From: Flavobacteriales bacterium UBA6057
GTDB lineage: Bacteria > Bacteroidota > Bacteroidia > Flavobacteriales_G > Salibacteraceae
Direction: 5' to 3'
Assembly: GCA_002428995.1 (NCBI GenBank)
Contig: DIYJ01000018.1
Span: forward strand, 62,001 to 126,000
DNA length: 64,000 nucleotides
The translations under genes were made by a program, and so were the position numbers. This document shows positions 6,575 through 16,055 of this stretch, piece by piece (the stretch's first letter is position 1; every line of letters begins with the position of its first letter). Below the pieces are notes generated by a model. The model made no database searches. It was not told the DNA's origin and was given only the letters and a program-made list of their open reading frames with translations.

Positions 6575-9500
6575 GGATGCAAACACCCGCCAAGGTGATG
6601 TCATCCACTTGCTCAAGCGGCCCTTTCCAGTTGGCAAGGGATTGATGGAATTTACTTTTCTGATGTTGAAGCGGCTCATCTCCTACGGCTGCAATCATAG
6701 TTCTTAATCGCGAGATTTTAAACTTCTTTCCACCCATTGCCTGAGCTTCAATGCTATCTCCACCAAATTGATCAACGTATCCATCGCTCATCAGGTAAAC
6801 CGTTGCTTTACCTCGCACTTTGACTTTCGTAGAACTGAAGGGTTGAATACCTCCGGTTTTATCAATGCCGAGAGGTTGACGGTTCGCAATCAGTTCATAG
6901 AGCTTTTCTGAATCAACGTGTTTTTCACGCAGCTCGGTGCCGCTGATGTATTCCACATCTCCACGAATGATGGCATTGTTGTTCGCGCCAGAGAATTCCA
7001 ACTCGTGTGTGCGAGTGTTGTAGATGATGATACTTGCATCCATGGCGTCCTTAGATTCTCCAACTCTGGACTGTTGGCGAAGCATCTTGATCACACTGCT
7101 GGCGATAAAATCGAAGGTGGACGCGGTGTTAGTCAATTCTTTCTTGCGAATGGCTTCGTTGAACAGTGTGTATCCCAGCATGCCCATCACAGCTCCCGGA
7201 ACTCCGTGGCCGGTGCAATCCGCAACTGCAAAAACCTTGTAGTCGCCCACCTGGGTTACAAAGTAGAAGTCACCACTTACGATGTCCTTCGGAAGGTGGA
7301 TCAGAAAGGAGTCCTCAAACACACCGCGCAACTCTTCCTCAGAAACCAACATGGCCGATTGGATGCGCTTTGCATACCGAATGCTGTCCGTGATGCTGCG
7401 GTTGTTCTCCTCGATGATCTTCTTCTGCTGTTCAATTTCCCAGGTTCGTTCACGCACCTTGTTTTCAAGCAGTTTGCGTCCATCCACCAGGTTCTTTTCC
7501 CGGAGCTTCACCAGGAAGTAGAGCAGGAGGTTGGCCACCGCAATGGCGATCAGGTAGAACCACCAGGTTTTCCAGAACGGTTTCAGGATCTGGAAAGTGA
7601 ACGTCACCGCATCATCGTCACAGCGTCCCTGAGAGTCGCAAGGAATCACCTGTAGTTCATACTGACCGGGCTCAATGTCATGATAGGTAATGGAGGGTGA
7701 AGAACTGATGGGGCTGAATTCTTCGTCCTGCCCGTCCAGCTTGTAGCGATAGAGGATGTTGTCCTTCTTGCGGGTGGAAACGGCTTCGATGTCAAACGTG
7801 ATCTGCCCCTGATCGTGATCAAAGACGGCATCCAGCGGAAGCTGAGTGATGGGATCAATGGAGAACCCAAAGGAGCTCCACTCTACATCGCGGTAATCGA
7901 TCCGGATGTTGCGGATATGGATGAACGGAAAAACAGGTTCGCTGCTTCCCATTAAAACCCTGCGATTGATCTGCGCGAGCCCTCTTTTTGTTCCCGCCCA
8001 AACGTATCCGAGCGAATCGATCAGCAGCTGACCGGGCAGGCATTCTTCAGAAAGCAGTCCATCGTTTTCGGAGATTTTGATCGCATACTCGCGATCACCG
8101 TTTTGCAGGGCTGGAATGTTCATGGCATAAACACCATTCTTCGAGCCAATCCAAAGTGTTCCCAGTTCATCAGCTGCTACAGAAACCACATTGGTAGAGA
8201 TTCCATAGCCCTCATCAATGCGAGCAATTACTTCTCCGTTCTGAATTCCAACAACACCACCATCCTGGCATGCGAGCCATATACTTCCATCAGATGCTTC
8301 GCAGATGTCGATGACCCGGTTTGAGAGAAGGTCTTCATCGGCATATTGAGTCACTTGATTGTGATAGAGCTGAAAAGCGCCTTCATTTCTGGAACCCAGC
8401 CAAATGGTATTGTCACTGGCCGTGATGATGCGGAAGTAGCGTTCCGTACTGGCTAGGCTGTCGTTTCGAATCAAGCTAAACGAAGTCCCGTCATACTTTA
8501 CCAGCGGGCTGTTCCAGTTGGCCATCCAAACATTTCCATCCTGGTCGCTTGTAATGTCCATGATGCGATCGGGAACCAGCTCCCGGTAGTCGCGGAATTC
8601 AGACCATCCGTTTTTGGATCGCAGCATGAGCTCACCATTCCTTACCAACCATGTGAGGTCATCGGCTTGATGGATGACTTCGTATTTGTTTTCAAAGGTC
8701 TCCGCAGAGTCAACAGCGACAAACCTGTTTCCTGACCATTTGAACAAGCCCGCAGCACTGCCCACCAGAAGTCCGGAGCTGCCGTAACTCATGGAACTGG
8801 CTTGCCGAAAGGGGAGGTTAGAGCCTTCCTGGAAGGTTTTGATATTGGCTTCCCTCACCTGTAGGAGGCTGTTTTCCCAAACGCTGAGCCAAAGCACATT
8901 TTCACGATCTACAAACGAGGTGTAAATCCATCCACCAAGGTCGAGTTCGTGAGGCTTCACACTTCCTTTCTGATCGATCTTGAAGAGTCCGTTTTTGCCA
9001 AAGGATATCAGGGTACCATTGGTTGAATCATGTGCGATGTCAAAGACCTGACTTGCAGGAAGTGTTCGGATTCCGGATGAAACGACCGGAGTTTTTCCCT
9101 CCATCCGCAAGAACTGAGCTCCGGTCATGGTACCGATGAGCAATTGGTTATCGGGACCAGGGCCGATTTTGGTGACCGTGTTGTGCAGTAATCCATTGGT
9201 GCGATCGAGTCGTTCAATGTGAAATCCTCCTTCTTCCTTTGGCGCAAGGCAATACAGGCCATTTTCCCAGAAAGAAACCCAAATGAAGCCGTTTTCATCC
9301 TGATAGATGTCCTGGACTTGTGTGTCAGGCAGTCGGGTGGTTTCACTCAAGCCCTTCACTTCTCCAGCGTGGTAGCAATACAGTCCCTGATCCGTTCCGA
9401 TCCACATCACATCTTGGGCATCCTTGAACAAGCAGTTCACGAATTTGGAAATGCCACTGATCGAGTCGCTGAAGTTTACAAATCGCTCACCTTCGAGGAT

Positions 9501-9812
9501 AGAGATGCCTCCGCCCTGAGTTCCAATCCAAAGCCGCTGATAGCGATCGAGTGCCAGGCACTTGACACGATCGTGACTTAAGCCGTCATTCTCATCGAAG
9601 TTGATGAACTCTTTTCCGTCATAGCATGTGACACCCGCTCCGTAATTGGCGATCCACAGATAGCCTTTCCAATCCTGAACAATGTCTGCTATTCGGTTGT
9701 TCCCGAGTCCATCATCCTGCGAAAAATCACGTGTGAAATAGCTCTGCGCCAGCAAAGAGTTTCCCAGGCTTAAAAGCAGGCAAAGAGCAATTATGCGTGA
9801 TGGGTTAATCAA
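6561..9812 (-). CDS. Sensor phosphatase: two-component-regulator propeller, Y_Y_Y, TM and SpoIIE domain
   Basis: This 1083-residue protein has a signal peptide followed by many W-x-G-T/S blades such as GYLWIANYGAGVTCYDG and LWIGTQGGG, filling roughly residues 25-620 as two periplasmic beta-propellers. A Y_Y_Y domain follows (about 690-745, ending YHDIEPGQYELQV), then one transmembrane helix (about 750-770), a coiled coil and a cytoplasmic SpoIIE/PP2C phosphatase. The phosphatase motifs are PKDIVSGDFYF near 841, ADCTGHGVPGAVMG and YLMSDGYVDQFGG. Propeller plus Y_Y_Y is the sensor layout of Bacteroides hybrid two-component sensors, here wired to a phosphatase instead of a histidine kinase. The TTG start at 9812 lies within the last 8 bp of the NfeD gene, and the TPR gene follows with a 14-bp overlap. 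The ligand and the phosphoprotein substrate are unknown. Confidence 0.9.
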   Translation of the reverse strand: MINPSRIIALCLLLSLGNSLLAQSYFTRDFSQDDGLGNNRIADIVQDWKGYLWIANYGAGVTCYDGKEFINFDENDGLSHDRVKCLALDRYQRLWIGTQGGGISILEGERFVNFSDSISGISKFVNCLFKDAQDVMWIGTDQGLYCYHAGEVKGLSETTRLPDTQVQDIYQDENGFIWVSFWENGLYCLAPKEEGGFHIERLDRTNGLLHNTVTKIGPGPDNQLLIGTMTGAQFLRMEGKTPVVSSGIRTLPASQVFDIAHDSTNGTLISFGKNGLFKIDQKGSVKPHELDLGGWIYTSFVDRENVLWLSVWENSLLQVREANIKTFQEGSNLPFRQASSMSYGSSGLLVGSAAGLFKWSGNRFVAVDSAETFENKYEVIHQADDLTWLVRNGELMLRSKNGWSEFRDYRELVPDRIMDITSDQDGNVWMANWNSPLVKYDGTSFSLIRNDSLASTERYFRIITASDNTIWLGSRNEGAFQLYHNQVTQYADEDLLSNRVIDICEASDGSIWLACQDGGVVGIQNGEVIARIDEGYGISTNVVSVAADELGTLWIGSKNGVYAMNIPALQNGDREYAIKISENDGLLSEECLPGQLLIDSLGYVWAGTKRGLAQINRRVLMGSSEPVFPFIHIRNIRIDYRDVEWSSFGFSIDPITQLPLDAVFDHDQGQITFDIEAVSTRKKDNILYRYKLDGQDEEFSPISSSPSITYHDIEPGQYELQVIPCDSQGRCDDDAVTFTFQILKPFWKTWWFYLIAIAVANLLLYFLVKLREKNLVDGRKLLENKVRERTWEIEQQKKIIEENNRSITDSIRYAKRIQSAMLVSEEELRGVFEDSFLIHLPKDIVSGDFYFVTQVGDYKVFAVADCTGHGVPGAVMGMLGYTLFNEAIRKKELTNTASTFDFIASSVIKMLRQQSRVGESKDAMDASIIIYNTRTHELEFSGANNNAIIRGDVEYISGTELREKHVDSEKLYELIANRQPLGIDKTGGIQPFSSTKVKVRGKATVYLMSDGYVDQFGGDSIEAQAMGGKKFKISRLRTMIAAVGDEPLQHQKSKFHQSLANWKGPLEQVDDITLAGVCIHGPD

Positions 9813-11148
9813 TAGTCCTGACCTTGATTTGTGCAGCGGAATAACTCACCACTTTGATTTTGCTTCCCTGATCAACGAAACCGCTTTCAGCAGTCGCATC
9901 ATACAACTCACCATCAATCTCGACCTTACCGGATGGACGCAGGTTGGTGTAGGCTTCACCCGTCTTTCCAATGAGCGAAAACTGCTCCGTAGATGTTCCT
10001 ACATAACCTTCTTCTTTACGCTCTTCTGCCTGAAGAACCAGGCGTGAAAACACGTTGCTCTCAAACAATCGGGCAGCAAGGATAATGGAACCAACGATGG
10101 ATAAAGTGGCTCCAAATACGGAGATGAGAACAGCCTGAAGTGCATCGCTGATGTTTACCGGAGCGAAATTGAATCCTACGTTTTGGATCATGCTCAGTGT
10201 GAGCCCGGTGAGGGCCAATGCGATACCCGAAATTCCAGCGATACCAAAGCCCGGGATCACAAAGACTTCGACTGCAATTAAGATGATACCAACGGCAAAC
10301 AGAAGGATTTCCCAGTTTTCAGCCATGCCTTCCAGGTAGAGCGGAGCGAAGAACAGCGCGGCAGCGATGAGCGCAGCGATGATGGGAAAGCCAAGTCCCG
10401 GAGATTGCAGCTCAAAATAGATGCCTCCGAAGATGACCAGAATCAAGACTCCGCTGATGGCCGGACTCACAAGCCAGCCGATTATTCTATCAATCCAGGT
10501 TAGTTGCTGCACCACGATTTCGTAGTCTTGAACGCCCGAATACGCGAGAGCTTCCCTCATGGTTGCAAACTCCGCATCACATATTCCATATTCAATTGCC
10601 TCATTGACAGTTAGCGTCACCACTTTCCCTTTTTCAGAGATCCCTTCCACTTCCTTGTCTGGGTCTACCATGGCTTCCGCGATGTCCGGATTCCGACCGT
10701 TTTCTTCAGCCGTTGCGCGCATTTTTTTGCGCATGTAGCTCTGGTATTTGTCGGGTACCTGCTCTCCGCTTTGGTTCACCACGGTGGCAGCACCGATGGT
10801 CGATCCCGGTTGCATGAAAATACTGTCGCAGGCCAGTGAGATCAGCGCACCTGCGCTTGCTGCATTATTCTCGATCAGGATGTACACCGGAATCGGGCAG
10901 TTAAGAATCGCGGTACGGATGGAATCAGCTGCATCTACGGCACCGCCATAAGTGTTCATATTGATGAAGATGATATCTGCATTGAGCGTATCGGCAGCTT
11001 CCAGAGCCATTTTGGTTTTACGCCAAATCGGCTCCGCGATTTCTTCTTTGATGTTGAACTGGTACACCAACTTTTTTTCCTGTGCTAACAGGGAAGTTGA
11101 AAGCGTCAGGAGATAGAAAAACGATAGTAGTCTATGGATCAGTGTCAT
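9805..11148 (-). CDS. NfeD family membrane-bound ClpP-class serine protease
   Basis: The protein has 447 residues: a signal peptide (MTLIHRLLSFFYLLTLSTSLLAQ), a ClpP/crotonase-fold protease domain (about 25-220), four or so transmembrane helices (about 225-370) and a C-terminal NfeD OB-fold domain. The nucleophile is probably Ser98 in NNAASAGAL, and the general base is one of Lys141/Lys142 in YMRKKMRA, matching the Ser-Lys dyad of the archaeal 1510-N protease. Long-form NfeD proteins are thought to act with SPFH/stomatin-type proteins in membrane quality control; none is encoded next to this one. The end overlaps the start of the sensor phosphatase gene by 8 bp. No ATG-proximal promoter match was seen. 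Confidence 0.9.
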   Translation of the reverse strand: MTLIHRLLSFFYLLTLSTSLLAQEKKLVYQFNIKEEIAEPIWRKTKMALEAADTLNADIIFINMNTYGGAVDAADSIRTAILNCPIPVYILIENNAASAGALISLACDSIFMQPGSTIGAATVVNQSGEQVPDKYQSYMRKKMRATAEENGRNPDIAEAMVDPDKEVEGISEKGKVVTLTVNEAIEYGICDAEFATMREALAYSGVQDYEIVVQQLTWIDRIIGWLVSPAISGVLILVIFGGIYFELQSPGLGFPIIAALIAAALFFAPLYLEGMAENWEILLFAVGIILIAVEVFVIPGFGIAGISGIALALTGLTLSMIQNVGFNFAPVNISDALQAVLISVFGATLSIVGSIILAARLFESNVFSRLVLQAEERKEEGYVGTSTEQFSLIGKTGEAYTNLRPSGKVEIDGELYDATAESGFVDQGSKIKVVSYSAAQIKVRTID

Positions 11149-11206
11149 AAGATCGAATCATTAGCTAAAATATGCTTTGCCTCTGTTCTTTCCGAACTTT
11201 CTTTGG

Positions 11207-12013
11207 TCAGTGGTCAAAGCTCTCCAGGGCCTGCAGCATGGATGGATGAACGTGTCCATTGCTGCACACCATTCGCTTGCCAAACAGATAGTCGTTCCCT
11301 CCGGTGAAATCGGTGATCTGCCCTCCTGCTTCGCTACAAATCACAATGCCTGCCGCCACATCCCAAGGTTGAAGGTTGTATTCATAGAAGGCATCGAAAC
11401 GGCCGCAGGCCACATAAGCCATGTCAACGGCAGCTGCTCCTAACCTTCTTACTCCTCTGGAAGCCTTGGTGAAATCAGAGAAAAGCATAATCCAACGATC
11501 GAACAGCGGTCCATGTTCATAGGGAAAGCCAGTAACCAACAGGCTCTCAGATATGGAGGCAGTTTTGCTCACTCGTATCGGCTTACCGTCAAGCCAGGCA
11601 CCTCCACCTTCCCACGCGTAGAAACACTCTTTGTGGAAGAGTTCGAAAATCACACCCAGCAGAACCTTCGTCCCGTCCGCCAAGGCCACCGAAATGCAGA
11701 AGGGTGGCATGTTGTGCATGAAGTTGGTGGTACCATCAATAGGATCGATGATCCACTGAAGTCCCTCGCGCGCCTCACCGTCAGAACTCTCTTCAGCGAT
11801 GAAGCCTGCTTCAGGAAGAATGGCAGACAGTTCGGACTTGAGAAAGTTCTCGGTTTGAAGGTCCGCCTGAGTCACAAAGTTTCGCCCTGAGTCGTCTTTG
11901 GCGGTGATCGTGAGCTGTTGTTGCGAAGCTCTGAGAGGTGCGATCACCTCAGCATCGGCACGCTTGCAGATCTTGGTTACAGAGTCAACGAGCTGCCCAA
12001 GGTTGTGTGTCAT
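11207..12013 (-). CDS. Inositol monophosphatase family protein (SuhB-like)
   Basis: This 268-residue cytoplasmic enzyme has the two signature motifs of the lithium-sensitive IMPase superfamily: IIDPIDGTTNF (Asp90 and Asp93 as metal ligands, with Glu75/76 upstream in AEESS) and WDVAAGIVICSEAGG (Asp218). It hydrolyses a phosphate monoester with Mg2+; myo-inositol-1-phosphate is the usual assignment, but in bacteria the physiological substrate is often unclear. The length is normal. Its ATG overlaps the stop of mtaB by 4 bp (ATGA), so the two are cotranscribed. The link between a tRNA methylthiotransferase and an IMPase echoes the RNA-related role of SuhB, but that is only inference. Confidence 0.92.
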   Translation of the reverse strand: MTHNLGQLVDSVTKICKRADAEVIAPLRASQQQLTITAKDDSGRNFVTQADLQTENFLKSELSAILPEAGFIAEESSDGEAREGLQWIIDPIDGTTNFMHNMPPFCISVALADGTKVLLGVIFELFHKECFYAWEGGGAWLDGKPIRVSKTASISESLLVTGFPYEHGPLFDRWIMLFSDFTKASRGVRRLGAAAVDMAYVACGRFDAFYEYNLQPWDVAAGIVICSEAGGQITDFTGGNDYLFGKRMVCSNGHVHPSMLQALESFDH

Positions 12014-13326
12014 GCGATGGCCTGTTCCTTTATGGATTGAACCTTCACGAGACCGTCTCGATCAATTTCCGTTAACTCAATGCGCTCGGTAGTATTTGCA
12101 AGACTGGCATCAAAAGGACGCTTTACCTTGACATAGTTTTCTGTGAAGCCGTGCAGGAATCCGTCATGGTCTTCACTCTCCCAAAGCACTTCTCGCGCGG
12201 AGCCAACCTGAGCCTCGTAAAAGGCTCGCTTCTTCTTGTGGGAGACACCTTGAAGTATCTTGTTTCGAGCCTGACGCGTGCTCATCGGGATCACGTCTTC
12301 GATTCGGATTGCAGTGGTGTTGGCACGCTCTGAGTAGGTGAAAACATGCAGGTAGTTCACATCGATTTCCTTGATGAACTCTACGGTCTTTTCGAACTCT
12401 TCTTCCGTTTCTCCGGGAAAACCTACAATCACATCCACACCAACGCAGGCATCAGGCATAGTTTTTCGAATTTCCGCGATTCTTTGACGGTATAGGTTTG
12501 TGAGGTAGCGCCTGCGCATGCTTTCCAACATGGCATCTGAACCGGATTGCAACGGAATATGAAGGTGAGGGACAAACTTTGAGCTGAGGGCTACAAACTG
12601 AATGATTTCATCACTGAGCAGGTTGGGCTCAATGGATGAGATTCGAAAACGCTCTATGCCTTCCACCTGATCCAGAGCTTTGATCAAATCCAGGAAGCTT
12701 TCGCCTTTGCCTTGTCCAAAATCTCCGATGTTCACTCCGGTGAGTACTACTTCTTTGATTCCCTTTGTGGCTACTTCTCTTGCAACTTCTACTGTTTCAG
12801 CCACACTCTGATTGCGGCTTCTGCCTCTTGCCAGAGGAATGGTACAGAAAGAGCAGAAATAGTCGCAACCGTCTTGGACCTTCAGGAAACTGCGAGTGCG
12901 GTCTCCGGCAGAGAAGGAGGGAATAAACTCCTTTACTTCTTTGATGTGACCGTTTTCGATGTGGGCCACACCGTCCAGCGGTTGCTTATCCAGGTATTCG
13001 AGGATGTTGAATTTTTCGTTGGCTCCCAGCACCACATTCACCCCCTCAATCCGTGCGATTTCCTGAGGTTTTAATTGAGCATAACAACCAATGACTGCAA
13101 CAAACGCATCAGGGTTCTTGCTTTTGGCTCTCCTTACCAGATTACGACACTTTTTATCTGCCTGATCGGTAACAGAGCATGTGTTGATCACACACACGTC
13201 AGGACGGTCATCAAAGTCCACACGGGCATACCCTCCTTGCTCGAAGAGCCTGGCGATGGTGCTGCTTTCTGAAAAGTTCAGTTTACAACCCAGAGTATGA
13301 AATGCTACAGTCTTGTACGGATTCAT
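12010..13326 (-). CDS. mtaB: tRNA (N6-threonylcarbamoyladenosine-37-C2)-methylthiotransferase
   Basis: The protein has 438 residues with methylthiotransferase architecture: an N-terminal UPF0004 domain with the cluster cysteines Cys14 (TLGCKLN), Cys50 (INTCSVT) and Cys81 (IGCYAQ); a radical SAM domain with CDYFCSFC (Cys154, Cys158, Cys161); and a C-terminal TRAM domain. It adds a methylthio group to t6A at position 37 of tRNAs reading ANN codons. The start motif MNPYKTVAFHTLGCKLN favours MtaB over MiaB or RimO. The ATG is 10 bases downstream of a good -7 element on the minus strand. The IMPase gene follows with a 4-bp overlap. Confidence 0.93.
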   Translation of the reverse strand: MNPYKTVAFHTLGCKLNFSESSTIARLFEQGGYARVDFDDRPDVCVINTCSVTDQADKKCRNLVRRAKSKNPDAFVAVIGCYAQLKPQEIARIEGVNVVLGANEKFNILEYLDKQPLDGVAHIENGHIKEVKEFIPSFSAGDRTRSFLKVQDGCDYFCSFCTIPLARGRSRNQSVAETVEVAREVATKGIKEVVLTGVNIGDFGQGKGESFLDLIKALDQVEGIERFRISSIEPNLLSDEIIQFVALSSKFVPHLHIPLQSGSDAMLESMRRRYLTNLYRQRIAEIRKTMPDACVGVDVIVGFPGETEEEFEKTVEFIKEIDVNYLHVFTYSERANTTAIRIEDVIPMSTRQARNKILQGVSHKKKRAFYEAQVGSAREVLWESEDHDGFLHGFTENYVKVKRPFDASLANTTERIELTEIDRDGLVKVQSIKEQAIA

Positions 13327-13336
13327 AAAGCGGCTG

Positions 13337-13364
13337 CAAAGTTAAGCTGATGAACAGTTCTCAA
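13337..13364 (-). promoter_or_regulatory. Promoter of mtaB
   Basis: On the minus strand, TTG (13364-13362) and TAACTTTG (13344-13337) are separated by 17 bases, matching the Bacteroidota -33/-7 pattern. The -7 element ends 10 bases before the ATG of mtaB, giving a very short leader. Confidence 0.55.
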
Positions 13365-13458
13365 GTGAGGATCGTTCGTGTCAATTAAGGATTAAAAACA
13401 ATTGCTTTCTGATCCTTGGAAGAACGGCAGCGCTAAACTGCCATCTTTGCACGCGAAA

Positions 13459-14622
13459 ATGAAAAAGGAGAAACGGAGAGGAGTAGCGATTCTGGGCTCT
13501 ACGGGATCCATTGGCACTCAGGCGCTGGAAGTGATTTCTGAGCAGGAAGGTCACTTTGAAGTCGAGGTTTTAACGGCTGGAAACAATCACAAGTTGTTGT
13601 TGGAACAAGCCATCCGATTTCAACCCAATGCGGTGGTGATTGGAAATGAGGCGCATTATAAGGAACTGTCTGAAGAGCTCTGGGGAAGAGGCATTAAAGT
13701 CTATGCTGGTGCCGAAGCTTTGGAGCAGGTGGTGCAAATGGAAGGTGTAGACATTGTGCTCACCGCCTTGGTTGGGTTCTCAGGTTTGCGCCCAACGCTC
13801 AAGGCCATTGAGGCCAAGAAAGACATTGCTCTGGCCAATAAGGAAACTTTGGTGGTGGCAGGCGAGTTGATTAACAAAGCTGCCCGCGAGAAGCGTGTCA
13901 ACATCTACCCGGTAGATTCTGAACACTCCGCTATTTTCCAGTGCCTTGCAGGCGAGTTTCACAATCCCATTGAGAAGATTTACCTCACCGCTTCCGGTGG
14001 ACCTTTCAGAGGACGCAAGAGAGATGAGCTGATTGGAGTCACCAAGGCTCAGGCACTCAAGCACCCCAACTGGGATATGGGAGCTAAGGTCACCATCGAC
14101 TCTGCGACCTTGATGAACAAGGGGTTCGAGGTGTTGGAAGCTAAGTGGCTCTTCGATCTCAAGCCAGAGCAGATCGATGTTATCGTTCACCCTCAGAGTA
14201 TTCTGCACAGCATTGTTCAGTTTGAGGATGGAAGCATGAAGGCACAAATGGGCTTGCCAGACATGAAGCTTCCCATTCAGTACGCGCTTGCATACCCTGA
14301 CCGCTTATCCACCACTTTCCCGCGGTTCGACTTCTTAGATTACCCTTCACTTACTTTTGAGAAGCCAGACACTGACACCTTTGGTAATCTTGCATTGGCG
14401 TTCAAAGCGATGCGCGAGGGTGGCAATCGTCCTTGTATTCTAAATGCTGCGAACGAAGTGGCAGTTGCCGCGTTTTTAAGAGATGAAATTAAGTTCCTCC
14501 AGATTCAGGAATGCAACGAACAAGCCTTGGAAAAGGCCACCTTCATCGAGCATCCAACCCTGGAAGACTACATAGAAACTGACCGCGAAGTGCGGAGCCT
14601 TACACAAGCGTTGATTCACTGA
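13459..14622 (+). CDS. dxr: 1-deoxy-D-xylulose 5-phosphate reductoisomerase
   Basis: This 387-residue enzyme of the methylerythritol phosphate pathway converts DXP to MEP using NADPH. The N-terminal NADPH-binding motif is VAILGSTGSIGTQ; ALANKETLVVAG, PVDSEHSAIFQCL and LTASGGPFRG carry the conserved substrate and metal residues, and HPNWDMGAKVTIDSATLMNKG the flexible-loop region. An upstream in-frame start at 13402 would add 19 residues before the conserved MKKEKRRGVAILGS; the ATG at 13459 is chosen. A weak promoter (TTG at 13416-13418, CATCTTTG at 13442-13449) ends 9 bases before that ATG. rseP follows after 3 bp, a common dxr-rseP pairing. Confidence 0.95.
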   Translation: MKKEKRRGVAILGSTGSIGTQALEVISEQEGHFEVEVLTAGNNHKLLLEQAIRFQPNAVVIGNEAHYKELSEELWGRGIKVYAGAEALEQVVQMEGVDIVLTALVGFSGLRPTLKAIEAKKDIALANKETLVVAGELINKAAREKRVNIYPVDSEHSAIFQCLAGEFHNPIEKIYLTASGGPFRGRKRDELIGVTKAQALKHPNWDMGAKVTIDSATLMNKGFEVLEAKWLFDLKPEQIDVIVHPQSILHSIVQFEDGSMKAQMGLPDMKLPIQYALAYPDRLSTTFPRFDFLDYPSLTFEKPDTDTFGNLALAFKAMREGGNRPCILNAANEVAVAAFLRDEIKFLQIQECNEQALEKATFIEHPTLEDYIETDREVRSLTQALIH

Positions 14623-14625
14623 CGA

Positions 14626-15951
14626 ATGGAAGTATTTTTTATCAAAGCGGCTCAATTGATCCTGAGCCTGTCCATCCTCATCGTACTGCACGAATTAGGG
14701 CATTTCATACCTGCCAAGCTTTTCAAAACCCGCGTTGAGAAGTTCTACCTCTTCTTCAATCCTTGGTTTTCACTCTTCAAATTCAAGAAGGGAGAAACAG
14801 AATATGGATTGGGCTGGCTTCCCTTGGGAGGTTATGTCAAAATCTCCGGGATGATTGATGAATCCATGGATAAGGAGCAAATGCAGAGTGAGCCTCAGCC
14901 TTATGAATTCCGAAGCAAGCCAGCGTGGCAAAGGTTGATCATCATGATTGGCGGAGTGACGGTGAACTTATTGCTTGGGTTCTTCATCTACAGCATGGTC
15001 CTGTTCACATGGGGTAAAGAGCGCTTGCCGATTGCCAATGCAACTTATGGCGTGTATGTAGACAGCACCATGACTTCACTCGGGTTTGAAGATGGTGATC
15101 GCATTCTGAGTGTTGGAGAAGGCACGATTCAGTACTTCGGAGAAATCAACAAGGAAGTGCTGTTGAACGGAGCCCGCAGTTTTGAAATCGAGCGCGCAGG
15201 GCAGAAGATGAGTGTTCAGCTCCCTGATTCTGTCGATCAGATTCTGTTGGCAAATGGTGCAAAGGCCCCTTTTGCTCCTCGTTTTCAGTTCGTAGTGGAC
15301 GAAACATTGGAGGGCTCTGAAGCAGCAAGAGCTGGTCTTCAACACGGGGATCGGTTCATTGAGATTGCAGGAGAACCTGTGGAGCATATCAAGCAGGGAA
15401 TGGAACTGCTGCAAGACAACAAGGGAAACACCATTTCCATTGTTCTCGATCGTGGAGGACAGGAAGTAGAGGTGGAAGCGGCAATATCACCTGAAGGAAC
15501 GCTGGGCTTTAAGTATCAACCCTTTGCTGGATTGACCATCGACACGATTGAGTATAGTTTTCTTGCTTCGATTCCAGCCGGCATTGAAGAAACAGGCGCT
15601 ACATTGGGAGGTTACATCTCCAGCCTGAAGCTGTTGGGAACCAAAGAAGGAGTTTCACAAATCGGAGGTTTTGGTGCCATTGGAAGCTTGTTTCCATCGG
15701 TGTGGACTGCTCACGACTTCTGGAGGTTGACGGCTTTCCTGTCCCTCATCCTTGCATTCATGAATATTTTGCCCATCCCTGCTTTGGATGGTGGGCACGT
15801 ACTATTTCTGCTCTACGAGATGGTAAGCGGCCGCAAGCCCGGAGACAAGTTCATGGAATACGCGCAGATGGTGGGGATGATCATTTTGTTCTCTCTGCTG
15901 CTTTTCGCAAACGGCAACGATATCTTCAAAGCGCTGCGCGGATTCTTCTAG
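14626..15951 (+). CDS. rseP: RIP metalloprotease (site-2 protease)
   Basis: This 441-residue inner-membrane zinc protease has the catalytic HELGH at residues 22-26 inside the first helix and the second metal-ligand motif NILPIPALDGGH near residue 385, with two periplasmic PDZ-like domains between them (around 130-300). It performs the second cleavage of membrane-anchored proteins such as anti-sigma factors. The FecR anti-sigma factor at 22179-23189 in this window has a single transmembrane helix and is a conceivable client, but nothing in the sequence proves this. The start follows dxr after 3 bp. Length and motif spacing are normal. Confidence 0.93.
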   Translation: MEVFFIKAAQLILSLSILIVLHELGHFIPAKLFKTRVEKFYLFFNPWFSLFKFKKGETEYGLGWLPLGGYVKISGMIDESMDKEQMQSEPQPYEFRSKPAWQRLIIMIGGVTVNLLLGFFIYSMVLFTWGKERLPIANATYGVYVDSTMTSLGFEDGDRILSVGEGTIQYFGEINKEVLLNGARSFEIERAGQKMSVQLPDSVDQILLANGAKAPFAPRFQFVVDETLEGSEAARAGLQHGDRFIEIAGEPVEHIKQGMELLQDNKGNTISIVLDRGGQEVEVEAAISPEGTLGFKYQPFAGLTIDTIEYSFLASIPAGIEETGATLGGYISSLKLLGTKEGVSQIGGFGAIGSLFPSVWTAHDFWRLTAFLSLILAFMNILPIPALDGGHVLFLLYEMVSGRKPGDKFMEYAQMVGMIILFSLLLFANGNDIFKALRGFF

Positions 15952-16055
15952 GCGTAAGTGCAAGTAAGCGGAATACGTTACTTGTTCATACGCAGTGGTG
16001 TTAACCAGACCAATTCACTAACCTTGTGGTCGATTTAGGTCCTACCTAGCAGCCA

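Noticed and set aside
6918..7655. 245-codon open frame antisense to the sensor phosphatase
   Set aside because: Lies wholly within the phosphatase domain coding region and its translation has no recognisable motif.
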